The notes below the pieces were generated by a model that saw only the letters and a program-made list of their open reading frames with translations, made no database searches and had not been told where the DNA came from. DNA of 64,000 bases, taken from NCBI RefSeq assembly GCF_002920615.1, contig NZ_PQSU01000008.1, positions 62,001 to 126,000 of the forward strand, written 5' to 3'. Of the stretch, positions 60,927 through 64,000 are shown in pieces; position 1 is the first letter of the stretch, and every line of letters begins with the position of its first letter. A program made the translations under genes and the position numbers. The DNA comes from Streptomyces sp. Ru62 (GTDB lineage Bacteria > Actinomycetota > Actinomycetes > Streptomycetales > Streptomycetaceae).

Positions 60927-61817
60927 ATGACCCCTCGCAGACGGCTGCGCGTCGGCCTCGTCCAGCTCTCCGTGGCCACCAACCGCCGCACCGACAACCT
61001 CCGGCGCGCCGACGCCCTGATCCACGAGGCCGTGGACGACGGCTGTGAACTGGTCGTCCTGCCGGAGGCGTTCGCCACCGCGCTCAACCTGCCCAAGAGC
61101 CACGAGGTGGCCGAACCCGTCCCGGGCCCGGTCACCGAATGGCTCGCCGAACGGGCCGGCCGGCACGGCGTCTGGATCGCCGCGGGGCTCCTCGAACGCA
61201 ACGGCGGGCAGGTGCACAGCTCGGCCGTCCTCATCGCCGACGACGGCAGCCTCGTCGACGTCTACCGGCGTACCGTCGTCTACGACCTGGAGGCCCACTT
61301 CCTCACCGGGGAGGTGGGCACCCGGGTCGTGGACACACCGCTGGGCCGCATCGGCCTCGTGGTCGGCTACGACATCCAGTTCCCCGAAGTGCTGCGCGGC
61401 CTGTTCGCCGAAGGCGTCGAGATCGTCGTGTGCCCGTCGATCCTGCTGCGGCCCTTCGCCGAGCCGGTACGGCAGATGCTGCTCGCCCGCGCGGCCGAGA
61501 ACTGCGCCTACGTACTGTTCGCCGGAGCCACCGGGGAGAACACCCTGGCCGGCCTCACCTACATGGGCCGCACCGCCGTCATCCGCAGTCCCATGGCGAT
61601 CGGCGCGTACTCCCGTGACTTCCGCCGCCAGGAACCGGTCCTGGCCGAGGCCGACCGCGAGGAGTGCGTGGTCAGCGCCGACCTGGACCTGCACGAACTG
61701 CGCCGCATGCAGGCGGCGGCGCCCTTTCCCGCCGACTTCCGCCGCTCGCCGCTCGGCCAGGCGCTGATCGCCGCGTCCGCGCGGCCCGGCGCCCTACCCC
61801 TTGGAGACCCCCGGTGA
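60927..61817 (+). CDS. Nitrilase-superfamily protein lacking catalytic Cys and Lys (probable pseudoenzyme)
   Basis: A 296-residue carbon-nitrogen hydrolase fold protein. The Glu of the catalytic triad is present (LVVLPEAFA, Glu47). The Lys position reads YRRTVVYD (Arg115), and the Cys position reads GLVVGYDIQFPE with Gly147 where C-Y-D is expected. The remaining fold motifs (VEIVVCPSILLRPFAEPVRQ, ARAAENCAYVLFAGATG) are well kept, so it is folded but probably not hydrolytic. It sits directly before an intact paralogue with a GTGA overlap; a heteromeric complex with a dead and a live subunit is a reasonable inference. ATG start with CAGGAG, 56 bp after the methyltransferase. Confidence 0.85.
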   Translation: MTPRRRLRVGLVQLSVATNRRTDNLRRADALIHEAVDDGCELVVLPEAFATALNLPKSHEVAEPVPGPVTEWLAERAGRHGVWIAAGLLERNGGQVHSSAVLIADDGSLVDVYRRTVVYDLEAHFLTGEVGTRVVDTPLGRIGLVVGYDIQFPEVLRGLFAEGVEIVVCPSILLRPFAEPVRQMLLARAAENCAYVLFAGATGENTLAGLTYMGRTAVIRSPMAIGAYSRDFRRQEPVLAEADREECVVSADLDLHELRRMQAAAPFPADFRRSPLGQALIAASARPGALPLGDPR

Positions 61818-62725
61818 AGCCCACCACCCGGCCCCGCGTCGCCCTCCTCCAGACGCTGTGGGACCTCGACCCCGACGTCAACCTCGACCGGACGATGGCC
61901 CTGCTCGACACCGTCGAGGCGGTCGAACTCGTCGTCCTGCCCGAGTTCTTCCTCGGCCCGCCCTTCTACTTCCCGGGCCGCGCCCACCTCAAGGGAGTCA
62001 TCGACCAGACCGTGCCCGGCCCCGTCTTCGAACGGCTCGCCGCGCAGGCCCGCAGGATCGGCGCGTACATCCTGTGCGGCACCGTGGTCGAACGCGACGG
62101 GGACCGCTACTACAACACCGCCGTACTCCTCGACGATCACGGCGAGATCGTCGTCAAGGCCCGCAAGACGCACCGCTTCGCCGCCGAGATGGTGTCCGTG
62201 AGCCCGAGCGACGAGTTCGCCGTCGTCGACACCCCCTTCGGGCGGCTCGGCGTCTGCGTCTGCTCCGACTTCTGGATCCCCGAGGTGCCCCGCATGCTGG
62301 CGCTGCGCGGCGCCGAGATCATCGCCGTACCCGGAGCCGCGCTGCGCGGCAACATCCAGATCACCCGGCCCTGCCTTCAGGCCAACTCCTCCTTCAACGT
62401 CTGCTACACCCTCCTCGCCAGCGCCGTCGGCGGCGTCACGGGCGAACGGGCCGGCCGTCAGGTCTCCATCGAGGTCGCCGGGCACAGCACGGTCGCCGCT
62501 CCCGAGGAGCTCCTGGCGAGCCTCGACGAGGAGGAGGCCGTCCTGACCGCCCGGCTCGACCTGGACTACCTGCGCACCATGCGCGAGGTCGACCTGTCGT
62601 TCCGGCGCAGCCTCTACTTCTGCCTGCACGGCCGCCGCCCCGAGCTCTACGGCGGCCTCCAGCAGCCGTACGCCGGGCACGAGGACCTCGAAACCCTGCT
62701 CAGCGACTACCTCACCCGGAGGTGA
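61814..62725 (+). CDS. Nitrilase-superfamily amidohydrolase with intact triad
   Basis: A 303-residue carbon-nitrogen hydrolase. The Glu-Lys-Cys triad is complete: VVLPEFFLG (Glu44), VKARKTHRF (Lys118) and GVCVCSDFWIPE (Cys150). RPCLQANSSFNVCYTLLASA follows as the usual helix and strand. Family members hydrolyse nitriles, carbamoyl or amide C-N bonds, or transfer acyl groups in the reverse sense. In the cluster it could remove a protecting acyl group or form an amide. GTG start overlapping the stop of the preceding pseudoenzyme; GTGA overlap with the VOC gene downstream. Confidence 0.87.
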   Translation: MKPTTRPRVALLQTLWDLDPDVNLDRTMALLDTVEAVELVVLPEFFLGPPFYFPGRAHLKGVIDQTVPGPVFERLAAQARRIGAYILCGTVVERDGDRYYNTAVLLDDHGEIVVKARKTHRFAAEMVSVSPSDEFAVVDTPFGRLGVCVCSDFWIPEVPRMLALRGAEIIAVPGAALRGNIQITRPCLQANSSFNVCYTLLASAVGGVTGERAGRQVSIEVAGHSTVAAPEELLASLDEEEAVLTARLDLDYLRTMREVDLSFRRSLYFCLHGRRPELYGGLQQPYAGHEDLETLLSDYLTRR

Positions 62726-63354
62726 GCCACACCGTGCTGTTTCCTGTCAGCGAGGCCATTCCCACCGGGGCCGACCGGGAGCCCGTCCTGCAGAAGTTCC
62801 TGGACTGGGCCGACGGGGCCCACGACACCCCCGTGCCCGAGGTGCTGAGCGCCTTCTTCGGCCAGCCCCTCGACGCGCGCACCCTGCGCATCACCGGACT
62901 GCACCACGTGGCGCTCTACATCGGTGACTACCGCCACGAGACGGACTTCGAGGACTGGCTGGAGACGGTCCGCGCCTGCCCGCGCGTCGGCCACGTGACC
63001 ACCGGCCCCTCCCACATAGCACCCCGCGCGTACGGCACACCCGGCCACTGGATCAACCTCCGCACCGACCTCGGCAACGAGGTGGAACTGTTCACCTGCC
63101 GCCGGCGCGACATCTGGGCCGAACGGCCGGCCGAGCAGAAGACCAGCCTGATGTCGCACTTCGGTCTCTGCATCGACACCCCCGGACACGTACGGCCCCT
63201 GCTCGACTTCCTGGCCAGCTTCGACGGGATCCGCCTGCTCGCCTACGCGCCCGCAGACGAACTCGGCCACACCTACGGGCACCTGCTGCGCGAGGACACC
63301 GACCGCGTCCTCGAACTCGTGCACGCCGGCACCGAGCCGGGAGGACCCGCATGA
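62722..63354 (+). CDS. VOC-like protein of unknown role
   Basis: 210 residues. RTLRITGLHHVALYIGDYRH and NEVELFTCRRRDIW frame one glyoxalase-like unit, and SHFGLCIDTPGHVRPLLDFL with HLLREDTDRVLELVHAG a second. The metal-ligand pattern His, Glu, His, Glu looks largely present. VOC proteins act as metal-dependent lyases, isomerases or dioxygenases, or bind drug-like products as resistance proteins. The first 55 residues have no recognisable domain. GTGA overlap upstream and ATGA overlap with the ferredoxin. Confidence 0.78.
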   Translation: MSHTVLFPVSEAIPTGADREPVLQKFLDWADGAHDTPVPEVLSAFFGQPLDARTLRITGLHHVALYIGDYRHETDFEDWLETVRACPRVGHVTTGPSHIAPRAYGTPGHWINLRTDLGNEVELFTCRRRDIWAERPAEQKTSLMSHFGLCIDTPGHVRPLLDFLASFDGIRLLAYAPADELGHTYGHLLREDTDRVLELVHAGTEPGGPA

Positions 63355-63584
63355 CCGTCCAGGACCCCGCCCGCGTACCGGACAACGCCACGGGCCGGTT
63401 CTACGTCAACGTGGAGTGCACCGACTGCGACACCTGCCGCTGCGTAGCCCCCGACTTCTTCGCCCGCAACGACGAGGCCGGCTACTCCTACGTGCTGCGC
63501 CAGCCCGAGACCGAGGACGACGAGGACGCCGTGTACGAGGCGATGGACTGCTGCCCCGCCGACGCCATCTGCGAGGACGAATGA
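63351..63584 (+). CDS. Single-cluster ferredoxin
   Basis: A 77-residue acidic iron-sulphur protein. Cys23-x2-Cys26-x2-Cys29 (ECTDCDTCRCVAPDFF) and Cys68-Pro (DCCPADAI) provide ligands for one 4Fe-4S or 3Fe-4S cluster; Cys31, Cys67 and Cys74 are additional cysteines. It probably delivers electrons to the two radical SAM enzymes of the operon. ATGA overlap on both sides. Confidence 0.87.
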   Translation: MTVQDPARVPDNATGRFYVNVECTDCDTCRCVAPDFFARNDEAGYSYVLRQPETEDDEDAVYEAMDCCPADAICEDE

Positions 63585-64000
63585 CCCCCACGGCCCCGGC
63601 CGCCGTCCTGGGCATCGGCGGCAGCATGCGCCCCGGATCCACCAGCCAGACGCTGCTGCGCCGCGCGCTGCGCACCCTCGCCGCGGACGGCCACCCGGTA
63701 CGGTTGCTCGACCTGCGCGAGCTGCAACTGCCCTTCTGCAACGGCGACAAGCGCGAACCCTGGCCGCACTTCCCCGACGTGGCCGTCCTGCGGGAAGCGG
63801 TCCGCGCCGCCGACGGCATCATCCTCAGCGGCGCCGAGTACCACGGCGGCGTCAACGGCGCGCTGAAGAACGCCATCGACCTGCTCGACTTCGAACACGT
63901 GGAGGGAAAGGTGTTCGGCGCCATCGTGGCCCTCGGCGGCCGCAGCAACAGCAACGCCCTGAACGACCTCAGGAACACGGCCCGCTGGCTGCGGGCCTGG
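63581..64000 (+). CDS. NADPH-dependent FMN reductase (partial, 3' end outside window)
   Basis: First 140 residues of a flavodoxin-fold reductase. VLGIGGSMRPGSTSQTLLRR is the FMN phosphate loop; IILSGAEYHGGVNGALKNAI is the S-x-x-Y/E-x-G-G-x-x-G-x-x-K flavin-contact motif; GAIVALGGRSNSNALNDLR follows. It likely reduces FMN with NADPH and could pass electrons to the preceding ferredoxin. Starts within the ferredoxin stop (ATGA) and is cut by the right edge, so the operon continues beyond the window. Confidence 0.88.
   Translation, partial: MTPTAPAAVLGIGGSMRPGSTSQTLLRRALRTLAADGHPVRLLDLRELQLPFCNGDKREPWPHFPDVAVLREAVRAADGIILSGAEYHGGVNGALKNAIDLLDFEHVEGKVFGAIVALGGRSNSNALNDLRNTARWLRAW

Overview
The window is high-GC DNA with the gene density, GTG/TTG starts, purine-rich Shine-Dalgarno sites and regulator families (SpoIIE-type phosphatases, MmyB-like XRE, IclR, LysR, LacI, MerR) of a streptomycete or close actinobacterial relative. 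No rRNA, tRNA, CRISPR array, transposase or integrase was recognised.

Positions 1-9.8 kb: the start of an FAD-linked oxidoreductase (cut by the left edge), an alpha/beta hydrolase divergent from an IclR regulator with two CGGAA-N5-TTCCG sites between them, a thioesterase, a 50-residue Cys-containing protein, and three SpoIIE/PP2C-type signalling proteins. Two of these three are translationally coupled: an intact phosphatase and a pseudo-phosphatase fused to an anti-sigma-type kinase domain.

Positions 9.8-20 kb: a carbohydrate uptake and hydrolysis operon (solute-binding lipoprotein, two permeases, GH38 alpha-mannosidase, GH2 beta-galactosidase), with a divergent LacI regulator and clustered LacI-like operators.

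Positions 20-45.6 kb: mixed accessory genes. These include LysR with a diaminopropionate ammonia-lyase-like enzyme and a LysE exporter, VOC and GNAT enzymes, SMI1/KNR4 and CdiI-like immunity-type proteins, a flavodoxin-fold reductase, two more PP2C-type sensors, a HEAT-repeat protein followed by a MerR-HEAT-pterin dehydratase/VOC fusion under a probable MerR operator, an XRE/cupin/CMD/SDR group, a CAP-domain secreted protein, a type III polyketide synthase, a TmrB-like ATPase and a GyrI-like protein.

Positions 45.9-64 kb (running off the right edge): a long, tightly coupled operon that looks like an undescribed biosynthetic cluster. It encodes a TrpB-like PLP enzyme, a sugar phosphate cyclase whose KQAVN motif and zinc-ligand spacing fit 2-deoxy-scyllo-inosose synthases, a sugar isomerase-like TIM barrel, a TatD-type hydrolase resembling EboB, a PLP decarboxylase, a B12-type radical SAM enzyme, a zinc alcohol dehydrogenase, a PaaK-like CoA ligase, a P5CR-like Rossmann protein, a BtrH-like acyltransferase, three methyltransferases, a HemN/HemW-like radical SAM enzyme, a tandem nitrilase pair (one with its catalytic Cys and Lys replaced), a VOC protein, a ferredoxin and an FMN reductase. 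A plausible reading is that a cyclitol or carbasugar core is made by the cyclase, modified by radical and methyl chemistry, and acylated by the ligase/BtrH-like pair, with ferredoxin and flavin reductase feeding electrons to the radical enzymes. The product cannot be read from the sequence.
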